From: JASHVB01 sp963780805
GTDB lineage: Bacteria; Pseudomonadota; Alphaproteobacteria; Acetobacterales; Acetobacteraceae
Assembly (NCBI GenBank): GCA_963780805.1
Contig: CAWADP010000006.1
Coordinates: 1-64,000, forward strand
DNA length: 64,000 nucleotides
Direction of reading: 5' to 3'
Part shown: positions 30,386-39,751 of the stretch, in pieces
Layout: each line of letters begins with the position of its first letter
Position numbering within the stretch: position 1 is the stretch's first letter
Notes under the pieces: generated by a model
What the model saw: only the letters and a program-made list of their open reading frames with translations
Database searches by the model: none
Told to the model about the DNA's origin: nothing
Program-made: the position numbers and the translations under genes

Positions 30386-31063
30386 GCGGGTACGCACGGT
30401 GCCGACACCCTCCACGGTGCCGTCCAGCATGTCGCCGCGCTGCACGGCCGCGACGCCTTCCGGCGTGCCGGTGAAGATCAGGTCGCCCGGCGCCAGCGTC
30501 ACCAGCCGCGAAAGGTACGAGATGGTCTCGGGGATATCCCAGATCATCTTGGACAGGTCGGAGTTCTGGCGCACGACGCCGTTCACCTTCAGCTCGATCA
30601 GGCCCTTCGCGGGATGGCCGATCTTCGCCGCGGGCACCATCAGGCCGATTGGCGCCGAGGCGTCGAAGCCCTTGCCCATGTCCCAGGGCTTGCCTTCCTT
30701 CTTCGCCTGGTTCTGCAAATCGCGGCGGGTCATGTCGAGGCCGGCGGCATAGCCCCAAACGTGGCGCAGGGCGTCGGCCTCCTGGATGTCGGCACCGCCT
30801 TCGCCCAACGCCACGACCAGCTCCATTTCATGGTGCAGGCTTGTGGATTGCGGCGGATAGGGCATGTCGGCGCCGTCGGTCAGCAGCGCGTCGGCGGGTT
30901 TCATGAAGAAGAACGGCGGCTCGCGATCCGGATCGCTGCCCATCTCGCGCGCATGCTCTGCATAGTTGCGGCCGACGCAGAAGACGCGGCGGACCGGGAA
31001 GGCGCCACCGCCGGCGACCGGCACAGATGCAATGGCGGGGGGTGGGATGACGAAGTCGGGCAT
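30377..31063 (-). CDS. Fumarylacetoacetate hydrolase family protein
   Basis: An intact 228-residue FAH-fold protein, the size of fumarylpyruvate hydrolase/acylpyruvase (YcgM, NagK) rather than full fumarylacetoacetase. The metal ligands are in HHEMELVVALG, with YAAGLDMTRRDLQ and a late IFTGTPEGVAAV segment. It is expected to cleave a C-C bond in a beta-diketo acid; the substrate cannot be told from sequence. It lies upstream of xth, separated only by the 17-bp repeat. Confidence 0.9.
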   Translation of the reverse strand: MPDFVIPPPAIASVPVAGGGAFPVRRVFCVGRNYAEHAREMGSDPDREPPFFFMKPADALLTDGADMPYPPQSTSLHHEMELVVALGEGGADIQEADALRHVWGYAAGLDMTRRDLQNQAKKEGKPWDMGKGFDASAPIGLMVPAAKIGHPAKGLIELKVNGVVRQNSDLSKMIWDIPETISYLSRLVTLAPGDLIFTGTPEGVAAVQRGDMLDGTVEGVGTVRTRIV

Positions 31064-31271
31064 GGCGATCGGGTTCCTGAGGCGAGAGGATAGTGCAACT
31101 TAGCGGCGGCCCGGTTGCCGCGGAAGTGTCCTTTGCATGCCATAGTGTGTGGTGCGACAGCGTGCTTGATGATTGCGGAAAATGCGGCATATTGGTGGGT
31201 AACGGGCGTGCGCGACGGGACCCGTTAGGGATCCGTTAGCAATGACAGCCTAAATTACCCGGCGCGGCGCG

Positions 31272-31664
31272 ATGGAGGTACTGGTGAGCGACGATCCTGT
31301 CCTGGCTGCCCTGGCAAGGCTCGAGCACGGTCAGCGCTCGCTGGACGACCGCCTGCAAACGCTGGAGCAGTGGCAGCGAACGCTGGAGCAAGGCCAGAAG
31401 TCGCTGGAGCAAGGCCAACGCGAACTGAGCGCACGCATCGATCGCACGCGCAGCGAGCTCATGGACCGTATGGACCGGCTACAGGACACGGTCACGACCA
31501 TCCGCGACGACATCGCGGTCAATTTCGGCACGGCGGAGCAAGTCCGCCGCGCCAACGACAACACGCGCGACGAATTGCGCGCGCTGAGCGAGGTTGTCTC
31601 CGGCATGCAGCGGCAGATTCAGCATCTGCAAGGAGCGGTACGCGATTTGCGGGGCCACGGCTGA
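31272..31664 (+). CDS. Predicted coiled-coil protein
   Basis: A 130-residue protein made almost entirely of heptads. LEQWQRTLEQGQKSLEQGQ in residues 31-49 is a 7-residue repeat (LEQGQ-x-x), followed by further helical segments to the end. No membrane segment or known enzyme domain is seen. The 7-residue repetition is also visible as 21-bp direct repeats in the DNA. Function unknown. Confidence 0.7.
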   Translation: MEVLVSDDPVLAALARLEHGQRSLDDRLQTLEQWQRTLEQGQKSLEQGQRELSARIDRTRSELMDRMDRLQDTVTTIRDDIAVNFGTAEQVRRANDNTRDELRALSEVVSGMQRQIQHLQGAVRDLRGHG

Positions 31665-31734
31665 CGCCGGGACCTGTCGCGCATTCTGATGGTGTGACCC
31701 TGATGCTTCGATTTCCGTCGGCAAATATCTCAGT

Positions 31735-31930
31735 GAAACCGTCATTACGAGTGCGGCAAAGCCGCCCAAAGAAGTTGGTACCTCACTCGAGAAAATTGGG
31801 TTCCTCGCTGTTTGGTGTGGGTGCGGCCCCGGTCAGACCGGCAGCCTGAAGTCGGCCTGTCGGTCTGACCGGGGCCGGACCCACACCAAACAGCGAGGAA
31901 CCGAAAATTGCTTCGCTGCGCTCGCAATGA
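31735..31930. repeat. REP-like palindromic element with a nested 42-bp inverted repeat
   Basis: Outer imperfect arms GTCATTACGAGTGCGGCAAAG and the reverse form GCTTCGCTGCGCTCGCAATGAC enclose inner arms 31799-31840 and 31861-31902. The inner arms are complementary over 42 bases with one mismatch and enclose a 20-base loop. The outer motif (TCATTGCGAG...CAGCGAAGCAAT) belongs to a very common proteobacterial intergenic repeat; a single copy recurs at 58947. Confidence 0.9.
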
Positions 31931-31961
31931 CACATCCGGCAGGAAGCGGGCGCGGATTACC

Positions 31962-33190
31962 TCATGACTTGACCAGCGGGCATCCCCCTTCGTTCAGCGG
32001 CCGCCATGCCTCCTCCATCGGCGTCGTCGCGATGACCTTTGCCACGTCCCATGGCTGCTTGCTCTCGGCCGGAGTCTTGGCCTGGAACAGATAGACGGGG
32101 TGCAGGGCGCGGCCGTCCTCGCGGATCCGGCCGGGGCCGAAGCAGTCGTCGTCGGTCGGCATCGCCTTCATCCGCGCCACCGCCGCGCGGCCGTCCGCCT
32201 TCGCCGCCGCCACACCCATGTCGGCCACCGCTTTCAAATAGTGCAGCGTCACGCCGTAGTCGCCGGCTTGCGTCATGTTTGGCCAGATGCCGTTCAGCGT
32301 CTCGGTCCGGATCCGCTCGTTCCAGGCGCGCGTGCGGTCATTCAAATCCCAATAGGACCAATTCGCTGTAGGTACAGCCCGCCGACAGTCGCCAGCCCCA
32401 GCGCCTTGATGTCGGTGCTCTGGATCAGCATGGCGACCACGCGCATCGACTGCATCAGGCCGAACTCCTGCGCCTGCTTGATGCAGTTGGCGGTGTCGCC
32501 GCCGGCATTGCACAGGCCCAGCACCTTCGCCTTCGACGCCTGCGCTCGCACCAGCATCGATGAGAAGTCCGACGTCTCCGGGAACGGGTACTTCACATCG
32601 CCGAGGATCTTGCCCCCGGCCTTCTGCACCAGCGCGGCGGTATCGCGTTCCAGCGTCTGGCCGAACACGTAGTTGGCGGTGATGAAGAACCAGGTGTCGC
32701 CGCCCTGCTTCACCGTGGCACCGCCGGTGGACTTGGCCAGCATGTAGGTGTCGTAGGTCCAGTGGATGGTGTTCGGGCTGCACTGCTTGCCGGTCAGGTC
32801 GGACGTGCCGGTGCCGGAGTTCAGCATCACCTTGTTCTTCTCGCGGCACACCTGGTTCACCGCCAAGCCGACCGATGACGTGGGAACATCGACGATCGCG
32901 TCCACGCCGTCCTGATCGATCCATTGCCGAGCGATGCCGGCGCCAACATCGGGCTTGTTCTGGTGGTCGGCGAAGATGACCTCGACATTGAACCCCTTGC
33001 CGGGCACGCCGAAATCGATCAGGGCCTGCTTGCAGCAGATCACGCCGTTGGGGCCGCCGTCGTCGCGATAGGGCCCGGACATGTCGTTCAGCACGCCGAG
33101 CTTGATGGTGGGCGTAGCTTGCGCGCGGCCAAGGCGGGGCAAAGCAGCGACGGCGGTGGCGCCGAGCATGGCGCGACGGGTGAGGCTCAT
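31962..33190 (-). CDS. Branched-chain amino acid/urea-type ABC transporter substrate-binding protein (one frameshift)
   Basis: A periplasmic binding protein of the LivJ/UrtA type 1 fold, about 408 residues. It has a twin-arginine-like signal (SLTRRAMLGATAVAALP), then IKLGVLNDMSGPYRDDGGPNG and FITANYVFGQTLERDTAALV. The frame breaks near 32360 (YLQ/...), after which the sequence coding for WSYWDLNDRTRAWNERIR to the end at 31962 continues. No permease or ATPase genes are nearby, so it is an orphan; the ligand is unknown. Confidence 0.88.
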
Positions 33191-33300
33191 GGTGGCATTT
33201 CCTCGTACTACTGATTGGTAATCTGGCTCTTACCCCCCGGCCGGCGGCGACAATAACCGCCTCAGAGCATGGCTGGGATGCAGCAGCGGACGTCGCGTGG

Positions 33301-33972
33301 ATGAAACTGACCGTAGTGGTGGGGCTGAAGGCCGAGGCTCGGCTGGCGCGGCGGCTGGGGCTGCCGGTGGTGGTCGGCGGTGGCACTGCGGCGGGTGCGG
33401 CCGAAGCCGTGGCGCGCGCGGTTGCGGGTGACGCGGCCGGCTTGCTCAGCCTCGGCCTGGCCGGCGGACTGGACCCCGCCGCGCGCCCGGGCCTGCTGCT
33501 GGTGCCGGCGTCGGTGCTGTGCGACGGCCAGTGGCGTGCGGCCGATCCGGCGTTGCTGGCGTGGCTCGGCGGGGTGACGCCGCATCGGTTGCTGGCGGCC
33601 GACGCGCCAGCGGTGGATGCCGGCGACAAGCAGCGCCTATGGCAGGAGACCGGCGCGACGGCGGTGGACCTGGAGACGGCCGCGGTGGTGCGGGCGGCGG
33701 CGGCGCATCGGCTGCCCTTCGCCGTGTTGCGCGTGGTCTGCGATCCGGCGGAACGAACGCTGCCGCCTGCCGCGCTGGTTGCGCTCGATGCGCGGGGGGC
33801 GATCGGCCTGGCGCGGGTGGCATGGAGCATCGCGCGACAGCCGAGGCAGGTGCCGGCTCTGCTGCGGCTGGCGGGGGATGCGGCGGCCGCACGGCGGGTG
33901 CTGCGGCGGCGGTTGAGGGAGGTCCGCCGATGGGAGCTTGTCCGGAAAGGAACTGCGCTGACTGGCGGTTGA
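33301..33972 (+). CDS. Nucleoside phosphorylase-fold protein, possibly hopanoid-associated HpnG
   Basis: A 223-residue phosphorylase-superfamily protein: LLSLGLAGGLDP (phosphate/ribose region), then VDLETAAVVRAAA (active-site Glu) and a late VCDPAERTLPP. The size and divergent active site fit the hopanoid-biosynthesis phosphorylase HpnG, which releases adenine from adenosylhopane. No other hopanoid genes are in the window, so an MTA/SAH-nucleosidase-like role is an alternative. The last 10 residues lie in a short repeat (GGCGGTTGAAAA) and may not be native. Confidence 0.7.
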   Translation: MKLTVVVGLKAEARLARRLGLPVVVGGGTAAGAAEAVARAVAGDAAGLLSLGLAGGLDPAARPGLLLVPASVLCDGQWRAADPALLAWLGGVTPHRLLAADAPAVDAGDKQRLWQETGATAVDLETAAVVRAAAAHRLPFAVLRVVCDPAERTLPPAALVALDARGAIGLARVAWSIARQPRQVPALLRLAGDAAAARRVLRRRLREVRRWELVRKGTALTGG

Positions 33973-34302
33973 AAAGTTGACCGGCGGTTGAAAAATTGAG
34001 CTGGCGAAGAGCGCTGTGCCGCGCCGTGGTAGGCCTGCTGCGGACGGCGGTCGGCCGGGCATAGCAAAGTCGACAACGCAGAATGCGCAGGGTGGGCAGC
34101 CACCGCGTAACCGTTCAGCGGTCGAACGGCGTGCCGTAACGGCCGTATGTAAGTCGTGTGGCTCACATTAGCATTCGCGACGGCAGCGCGGGCGACCAGC
34201 GCTCGGGTGGACGGCGGCGACTGCCGTCGGGACAGCCGCAAGTTTTCGCCAAGGTGCTGACCAAGCCCTCGAAGGAGAGCAGTCGCCCAAGAGCAGTCGC
34301 CC
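33973..34302. other. Gene-free stretch
   Basis: No convincing gene is seen. The sequence GGCGGTTGAAAA is directly repeated at about 33963-33974 and 33981-33992. Otherwise nothing is recognised. Confidence 0.4.
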
Positions 34303-34539
34303 ATGGGCGACGTCATCGAGCGAACCATCCGGGCAGGCGCCCTGCCTCCCGAACTGTGCGGCACCCTGCGCGAGGATGCCATGGTGCGCGTCACCGTGCG
34401 CGCTCTGACCGGAAGCGGCTTTGCGGGCGCGTTCGAGAAGTCGGTCAGCCAGCCCACGGCAGAGGCCGAGGGCATCCCTTTCCGGCCAGCGGACGCGGTC
34501 ATCGCCGAACTCTGGCGCATGGCCAACGGTGAACCGTAG
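34303..34539 (+). CDS. Small hypothetical protein
   Basis: A 78-residue open frame with good high-GC codon structure: MGDVIERTIRAGALPPELCG, then VRVTVRALTGSGF and FRPADAVIAELW at the end. The composition and size resemble bacterial antitoxin or DNA-binding domain proteins, but no toxin gene is adjacent and no family is recognised with confidence. Confidence 0.5.
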   Translation: MGDVIERTIRAGALPPELCGTLREDAMVRVTVRALTGSGFAGAFEKSVSQPTAEAEGIPFRPADAVIAELWRMANGEP

Positions 34540-34692
34540 GTTCTCCCCAGGAAGATTATCTCATCGTCGAGAGGATTAGCGCCGCACCACCTCAAAGTGG
34601 ACGCTGCCCGATGGTCCTGGACGGCAACCCTCGATCAACCACACCATTCGTCCACCGACCCTGCACAAGCCCCCCCGGCAAGGACCCCGCCC

Positions 34693-35613
34693 ATGCCAAC
34701 CACTCCCTATCGCGGCGTCTTCCCCGTCGTCCCCACCATCTTCCACGCCAGCGGCGAACTCGACCTCGCCGGCCAGCGCCGCGTGCTCGACTTTATGATC
34801 GACGCCGGCTCCCAGGGCCTCTGCGTCCTCGCCAACTTCTCCGAGCAATTCGCCCTCACCGACCAGGAACGCGACACACTCACTGACGCCATGCTCCGCC
34901 ACGTCGCCGGCCGCGTGCCGGTGATCGTCACCACCACCCATTTCAGCACTCGCATCTGCGCCGAGCGCGGTCGCCGCGCCCAGCAAGCCGGTGCCGCCAT
35001 GGTCATGGCCATGCCGCCCTATCACGGCGCCACGATCCGCGTGGCGGAACCCGGCGTCTTCGCCTTCTTCCAGGCCGCCTCCGACGCGATCGCCATCCCC
35101 ATCATGATCCAGGACGCCCCGGTCGCCGGCACGCCGCTCTCCGCCGCCTTCCTCGCCCGCATGGCGCGCGAGATCGCCAACGTCGGCTATTTCAAGATCG
35201 AGATGCCGGGCACCGCCGCCAAGCTGCGGGACCTCATCGCGCTCGGCGGCGACGCCGTGCTCGGCCCCTGGGACGGCGAGGAAGGCATCACCTTGCTCGC
35301 CGACCTCGAAGCCGGCGCCACCGGCGCCATGACGGGCGGCGGCTATCCCGACGGCATCCGCCAGATCACCGACGCCTTCGCCGCTGGCCAGCATGAGCAA
35401 GCGGCGCTCGCCTATGCACGCTGGCTGCCGCTGATCAATTACGAGAACCGCCAATGCGGCCTCGCTGCCTGCAAGGCGCTGATGCGGGAAGGCGGCATCA
35501 TCGCCTCTGACGCGATGCGCGCACCACTCGCGCCGCTGCCGCCGGCGACGCGCTCCGGCCTGCTGGAAACGGCGCGGCGGCTCGATCCGCTGGTGCTGCG
35601 CTGGGGACGGTAA
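34693..35613 (+). CDS. Dihydrodipicolinate synthase (DapA)-family aldolase/lyase
   Basis: An intact 306-residue TIM-barrel protein of the DapA/NAL superfamily. It has GVFPVVPTIF at the start, LCVLANFSEQFALT and VPVIVTTTH. The Schiff-base Lys is in YFKIEMPGT. The DapA motif with the catalytic Tyr (YNxPxRT) is replaced by MIQDAPVAGTPL, so the proton-relay Tyr is absent. A true diaminopimelate role is therefore unlikely; it more probably handles a sugar acid or another keto acid. A lone gene, with a tandem CCTCACGCCGCC repeat just after its stop. Confidence 0.85.
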   Translation: MPTTPYRGVFPVVPTIFHASGELDLAGQRRVLDFMIDAGSQGLCVLANFSEQFALTDQERDTLTDAMLRHVAGRVPVIVTTTHFSTRICAERGRRAQQAGAAMVMAMPPYHGATIRVAEPGVFAFFQAASDAIAIPIMIQDAPVAGTPLSAAFLARMAREIANVGYFKIEMPGTAAKLRDLIALGGDAVLGPWDGEEGITLLADLEAGATGAMTGGGYPDGIRQITDAFAAGQHEQAALAYARWLPLINYENRQCGLAACKALMREGGIIASDAMRAPLAPLPPATRSGLLETARRLDPLVLRWGR

Positions 35614-35668
35614 TCGCGGCGCGGCGCGGCCTCACGCCGCCCGACGCCCCCTCACGCCGCCCCCTCCC

Positions 35669-36745
35669 TTAGGCCACCCTGCGCGTCCGCTGCTGGCGCT
35701 GCCCCAGCCGCCAGACGTAGGCGATGAGCTCCGCGACCGCCTGGTAATGCTCGGCGGGAATCTCGGTATCCACCTCGACGCGGTACAGCGCCTGGGCGAG
35801 CGGTGGGTTGGCCACCAGCGGCACCCGGTTGGCCTGGGCCACCTCGCGGATGCGCGCCGCCAGCGAATCGACACCCTTTGCCACCACCCGCGGCGCCGCG
35901 TTGCGCGCACGATCGTACGCCAGGGCAACGGCATAGTGCGTCGGGTTAGTAACCACGACCGTGGCCTTCGGCACCGCCGCGAGCATCCGCTTGCGCGCCC
36001 GTTGCTGGCGGATCTGCTTGATCCGCGCCTTGATCTTCGGGTCGCCCTCGGTCTCCCGCTGCTCCTCCCGCACATCCTCCTTGCTCATGCGCAGCTGCTG
36101 CGCGTAGCGCAGCCGCACCCAGAACAGGTCGAGCGCCGCGATCGCCGCCTGCAGTGCCAGCACCACGAACAGCATGTGCAGCACAGGCGACATTGTGCGC
36201 GTCAGCAGGACCTGCGGCGCCCAGCGCGGCGCCTGCAGCAGCATCGCGACGTCGGCCTGCAGCACGTGCCAGAAGATGAAGCTCAGCACTGCGATCTTGG
36301 CGATCGACTTCAGCGCCTCCATCAGGTGGTCGCGGGAGAACAGCCGGCCGAGGCCGGCGCGCGGGCTGATGCGGCTGAAGTCGGGCTGCAGCATGCCGCC
36401 GTGCAGCAGGAAGCCGGTCTGCAGCAGCGCGGCGGCCACACCCGCCGCCAGGGCCGCCAGGATGACCGGCGCGGCACCGTGCCATGCGGCGGACCAGGCG
36501 AGCCACAACCCCTCGGGACCGGCCATGGCCGCGGCGTCGGTGTGTGCCAGGAACCCGGCGAGGCGCGCCGTCAGGTCGTGACTTACTGTCCCGGCGGACC
36601 AGGACAGCACCAGGGTCACCGCCGCGAGGCCAGAGAAAAGCTGGACCTCGCGCGAGACCGGCACGCGGCCTTCCTCGCGCGCCCGCTGCATCCGCCGGGG
36701 GGTGGCGGCTTCGGTGCGGTCCTGCTGCGGGGTGTCTTCCGCCAT
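35669..36745 (-). CDS. flhB: Flagellar export protein FlhB
   Basis: FlhB is the export-gate and substrate-switch component of the flagellar type III secretion apparatus. The 358-residue product has the RTEAATPRRMQRAREEG N-terminus, four membrane helices (about residues 35-210) and a cytoplasmic domain with the autocleavage site NPTH (in VVVTNPTHYAVAL). It is intact. It is last in the leftward fliQ-fliR-flhB group, 19 bases after fliR. Confidence 0.95.
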   Translation of the reverse strand: MAEDTPQQDRTEAATPRRMQRAREEGRVPVSREVQLFSGLAAVTLVLSWSAGTVSHDLTARLAGFLAHTDAAAMAGPEGLWLAWSAAWHGAAPVILAALAAGVAAALLQTGFLLHGGMLQPDFSRISPRAGLGRLFSRDHLMEALKSIAKIAVLSFIFWHVLQADVAMLLQAPRWAPQVLLTRTMSPVLHMLFVVLALQAAIAALDLFWVRLRYAQQLRMSKEDVREEQRETEGDPKIKARIKQIRQQRARKRMLAAVPKATVVVTNPTHYAVALAYDRARNAAPRVVAKGVDSLAARIREVAQANRVPLVANPPLAQALYRVEVDTEIPAEHYQAVAELIAYVWRLGQRQQRTRRVA

Positions 36746-36764
36746 GGTGGATCAGCGAGCCGCG

Positions 36765-37544
36765 TCAGTGGCCGGGCAGCGCGGCGAGGCCGTCACGCGC
36801 GGCGTCCTGCCAGGTCGTCATGATGGCCGCGAACACGCTGGCCAGCAGCAGCAGGCCGCCTACGATCTGGCCGGGCAGGCTGACGAAATACACCTGCAGC
36901 CGCGGCACCATGCGGGTGATCAGGCCGATGGCGACGTGCCAGACGATGGAGGCCAGCACGAACGGCGATGCCAGCCGCATGCCGAGCGCGAAGCATTGCG
37001 CGACGGCCGTCACGGCGGTGGCGGTGCTGTCGGCGGCGGGCAGCAGCGTGCCGGGCGGGATCAGCCGATAGCTGCCGACCAGCGCGGTCAGCGGCAGGGT
37101 GTAGAGGCCGGAAATCAGGATCACCAGCGGCGCCACGGCATCGAAGAGGGAGGCCAGCGCGGTGCTTTGCGCGCCCAACTCCGGGTCGGGCTGCAGCACG
37201 GTGGAGATGCCGAGCAGGTAGGCGATGAACTGACCGGTGATCGACAGCGCGATGCACAGCAGGCGCGCGAGCCAGCCAAGCCAGAGGCCGGTGATGACCT
37301 CGGCGCCGATCATGCCGGCGGCGGCGAGGTCGGCCTGGGGCGCGGGCGGCGGGGTGGGGAAGATGACGGGCAGCAGCAGGGCGGTGATGGCGAGTGCGAG
37401 GCCGGCACGGATCATCGATGGCGCGGAGGCCTCGCCGAGGCCGGGGAGCAGCGCCATGGCCGCGCCGAAGCGGGCGAGGACCAGCATGAAGGCGAAGCTC
37501 CACGCGGGCAGGTCGGCGAGCCAGGCGGCGGGGTCGGGCGTCAC
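36765..37544 (-). CDS. fliR: Flagellar biosynthesis protein FliR
   Basis: FliR is a polytopic component of the flagellar export gate. The intact 259-residue product has about six hydrophobic helices and the family's FMLVLARFGAAM start and LPLTALVGSYRLIPPG segment. The start is GTG 37544, overlapping the fliQ stop (GTGA). Confidence 0.94.
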   Translation of the reverse strand: MTPDPAAWLADLPAWSFAFMLVLARFGAAMALLPGLGEASAPSMIRAGLALAITALLLPVIFPTPPPAPQADLAAAGMIGAEVITGLWLGWLARLLCIALSITGQFIAYLLGISTVLQPDPELGAQSTALASLFDAVAPLVILISGLYTLPLTALVGSYRLIPPGTLLPAADSTATAVTAVAQCFALGMRLASPFVLASIVWHVAIGLITRMVPRLQVYFVSLPGQIVGGLLLLASVFAAIMTTWQDAARDGLAALPGH

Positions 37545-37813
37545 GAGCCGCCGACCGCGATCATGCGGTCGAACACCATCAGCGTGTAGTTCGACAGTGT
37601 GGCGAACATGAAGGGGCCGAGCAGGATCAGCACCACGCCGATGACCAGCAGCTTGGGGATGAAGGAGAGGGTCGCCTCGTTGATCTGGGTGACCGCCTGC
37701 ACCAGCGCGACGAGCAGGCCGGACAGCAGGGCGGCGATCAGCACGGGGCCGCCGATCTTCAGCGTCACCAGCATGCCGCCGCGGATGACCGCGGCGATGT
37801 CGGCTTCATTCAT
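37541..37813 (-). CDS. fliQ: Flagellar biosynthesis protein FliQ
   Basis: An intact 90-residue FliQ with two membrane helices (about residues 17-40 and 53-75) and the conserved VALVQAVTQINEATLSFIPK between them. It is part of the FliPQR export gate. Translationally coupled to fliR. Confidence 0.95.
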   Translation of the reverse strand: MNEADIAAVIRGGMLVTLKIGGPVLIAALLSGLLVALVQAVTQINEATLSFIPKLLVIGVVLILLGPFMFATLSNYTLMVFDRMIAVGGS

Positions 37814-38092
37814 GGCGCGTAGGAGGGGGGGCGGAGGAGGGGGGAGGGAGATCGGGAAGGGGACAGGACGAGCAAGAGAACTCCCCCTCCGCTTGAGGGA
37901 CCTTCAGCCCCGTTAACCGGTGGTTTCGCAACTTCCCTCACAGTATTTTTTCCGCCGCCGTCATTTGGCGTGCGTGGGTGAGGCGAGACGCTGGTTCGTC
38001 CGACCCGATCGACCCCTCCCCCCAGTCCCCTCCCTCAAGGGGAGGGGGTGCCCTGCTCTCTCTCGCCCTTTCCGTCCTTTCGCTATCATATC
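37814..38092. other. Intergenic region fliE / fliQ with G-rich hairpin
   Basis: The 279 bases hold GGAGGG-rich runs and a C-rich/G-rich inverted repeat (CCCCTCCC / GGGAGGGG, about 38027-38047). This common intergenic motif could terminate the flgBC-fliE transcript. The promoter for fliQ probably lies here too. Confidence 0.4.
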
Positions 38093-38416
38093 TCATATCG
38101 GCATCTTCATGATGTCCTGGTACGCCTGCACCACGCGGTCGCGGATCGCGGTGGCGGTCTGCAACGCCAGCTCGGCGCGGGAAATCGCGGTGACGACGTC
38201 GGTCAAGTTGCCCTCGCCGGTGATCGCCTGCATCGCCTGGGTTTCCGCCGTGTGACCGGTCTCGATCGCGCCATCCAGCGCGTTCTGCAGCACCGAGCCG
38301 AAGCTGGCGCCCCCGGCACTGCCGGTATCCCCGCGGTCCACCCGGGCATAGGCGTCCGCCGCGCCCGACGGCGTGACGCGAATGGTCGGAATGTTGCCGC
38401 CCGTCAGGTCGCTCAT
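38093..38416 (-). CDS. fliE: Flagellar hook-basal body protein FliE
   Basis: An intact 107-residue FliE, the adaptor joining the MS ring to the rod. Typical are FGSVLQNALDGAIETGH and the C-terminal AELALQTATAIRDRVVQAYQDIMKMPI helix. ATG overlaps the flgC stop (ATGA). Confidence 0.94.
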   Translation of the reverse strand: MSDLTGGNIPTIRVTPSGAADAYARVDRGDTGSAGGASFGSVLQNALDGAIETGHTAETQAMQAITGEGNLTDVVTAISRAELALQTATAIRDRVVQAYQDIMKMPI

Positions 38417-38820
38417 TTCAGCATGTCGATCGTGCGGTCCAGCATGCTGCGGGTCGCTTGCAGTACCGAGAGGTTGGCGCTGTAGGAGCGCTCCGCCTCG
38501 CGCATGTCCATGACCTCGATGAAGCTGTTGACGTTCGGCGTCTTCACGTAGCCGTCGGCGTTGGCCGCCGGATTGGATGGGTCGTAGCGCAGCGTCTGCT
38601 GGCTGTTGTCCTTGCCGATCTGCTGGACCTGCACCGTGGCCTCACCGGTCGCGGAATCGACACGGTTCTCGAAGGTGACGGTCTTGCGGCGATAGGCGTC
38701 GGCGCCGGGCGAGGAACCGGTGGTGTCCTGGTTGGCCAGATTCTCGGCGATCACGCGCAGACGCATGGTCTGGGCGTCCATGCCGGCGGCGGAGATGTTC
38801 AGTGCCTTGTTGAGATCCAT
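38413..38820 (-). CDS. flgC: Flagellar basal-body rod protein FlgC
   Basis: An intact 135-residue FlgC (proximal rod). It has the N-terminal rod motif ALNISAAGMDAQTMRLRVIAENLAN, a YVKTPNVNSFIEVMDMREAERSYSANL segment split here by the family's Pro-Asn-Val signature, and a C-terminal rod helix. It is 7 bases after flgB and coupled to fliE. Confidence 0.94.
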   Translation of the reverse strand: MDLNKALNISAAGMDAQTMRLRVIAENLANQDTTGSSPGADAYRRKTVTFENRVDSATGEATVQVQQIGKDNSQQTLRYDPSNPAANADGYVKTPNVNSFIEVMDMREAERSYSANLSVLQATRSMLDRTIDMLK

Positions 38821-38827
38821 GGCAGCC

Positions 38828-39223
38828 TCACGACGAGCTGTGGCCGACGGCCAGGCTGAACAGGCTCAGGTATTTTTTGTAGATGGCGGTGACGAGCGAT
38901 TGCGTGGTCTGGGTGTCCGCCACCTTGGTCAGTTCGGTATCGAGCGCCACGCCGTTGCCGTCGGGGCCGTGCGCGTTGGTTTCGGCCGCGGGCTGCAGCG
39001 GGCCGCCGCCGCCGGTGCTGCCGGGCAGGTCGTTCGGCTGCGTGCGGGCCAGTGTCACGCCGGCCACGCTGTCGAGCGTGCTGGCGAAGGACGGCAGGTC
39101 GCTCGGCTGGAAGCCGGGCGTGGAGGCGTTGGCGATGTTCTGCGCCAGCACCGCCTGGCGCTGGTCGGCCCAGGCCAGGCGGCGCTCGGCGAGGGAGAAC
39201 AGACCGATCTGGGCCGGGTCCAT
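38828..39223 (-). CDS. flgB: Flagellar basal-body rod protein FlgB
   Basis: An intact 131-residue FlgB (proximal rod) with LAWADQRQAVLAQNIANAST, the rod signature at the N-terminus, and the C-terminal VTAIYKKYLSLFSLA helix. First gene of the leftward flgB-flgC-fliE unit. Confidence 0.92.
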   Translation of the reverse strand: MDPAQIGLFSLAERRLAWADQRQAVLAQNIANASTPGFQPSDLPSFASTLDSVAGVTLARTQPNDLPGSTGGGGPLQPAAETNAHGPDGNGVALDTELTKVADTQTTQSLVTAIYKKYLSLFSLAVGHSSS

Positions 39224-39751
39224 GGCGGGCAGTCTAGGCCTGGAACGATGAACAGAGGGTTAATGGCGGAGGGGGAAGTGGGTGGGGGGAGCCGGGAAAG
39301 TGTGGCGATACGCTTGGCGCTGACCTTCCTACTCGGGGGATTTTCGACCGATCAAGGATGATCTGATAGTGTAGTGATTTCAGCGCGTCATAACTCCAGT
39401 TCCGGAGCGCGCCAGACAGGTAGATGCTACAGCAGAACGGTCATCCGAAGAATTTTTGTCAACCAGTAAATTTTCATGGTCCAGCAAGGCGGCTGCTCTA
39501 TAAGGGGCCTTCCACAAAGTTGATGGATTTTTCACGTGAGGCACAAAACGTGGCACGGATCCTGCCGCCTCGACCCCGATCATCGCGTTCCCAATCCTGT
39601 CAGTTCGGTTCCCGCTCTGAGCGTCACTGCACTGGTGCAACGGGAAATCAAACGCGCCAATGAAGTTGAAGCCCTCCTAAAAGTTAAGGGGGCTTCCCTG
39701 GCCTTTGAGCAGCCGTCGCAACGCGCCGTCCTGAGGGAGTGATAGAGCCCG
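39224..39751. other. Divergent intergenic region flgB / hybrid kinase
   Basis: No convincing gene; short open frames here lack homology and codon bias. Base composition falls from that of the flagellar genes to a more A/T-rich pattern from about 39360 onwards, which marks the left edge of the patch running to about 45.7 kb. Confidence 0.4.

Noticed and set aside
33200..34595. Upstream extension of the solute-binding-protein frame (877-residue open frame)
   Set aside because: The part before the Tat-like signal peptide is antisense to the phosphorylase and is Arg/Ser-rich. Only the segment after the frame break in the binding protein is real.
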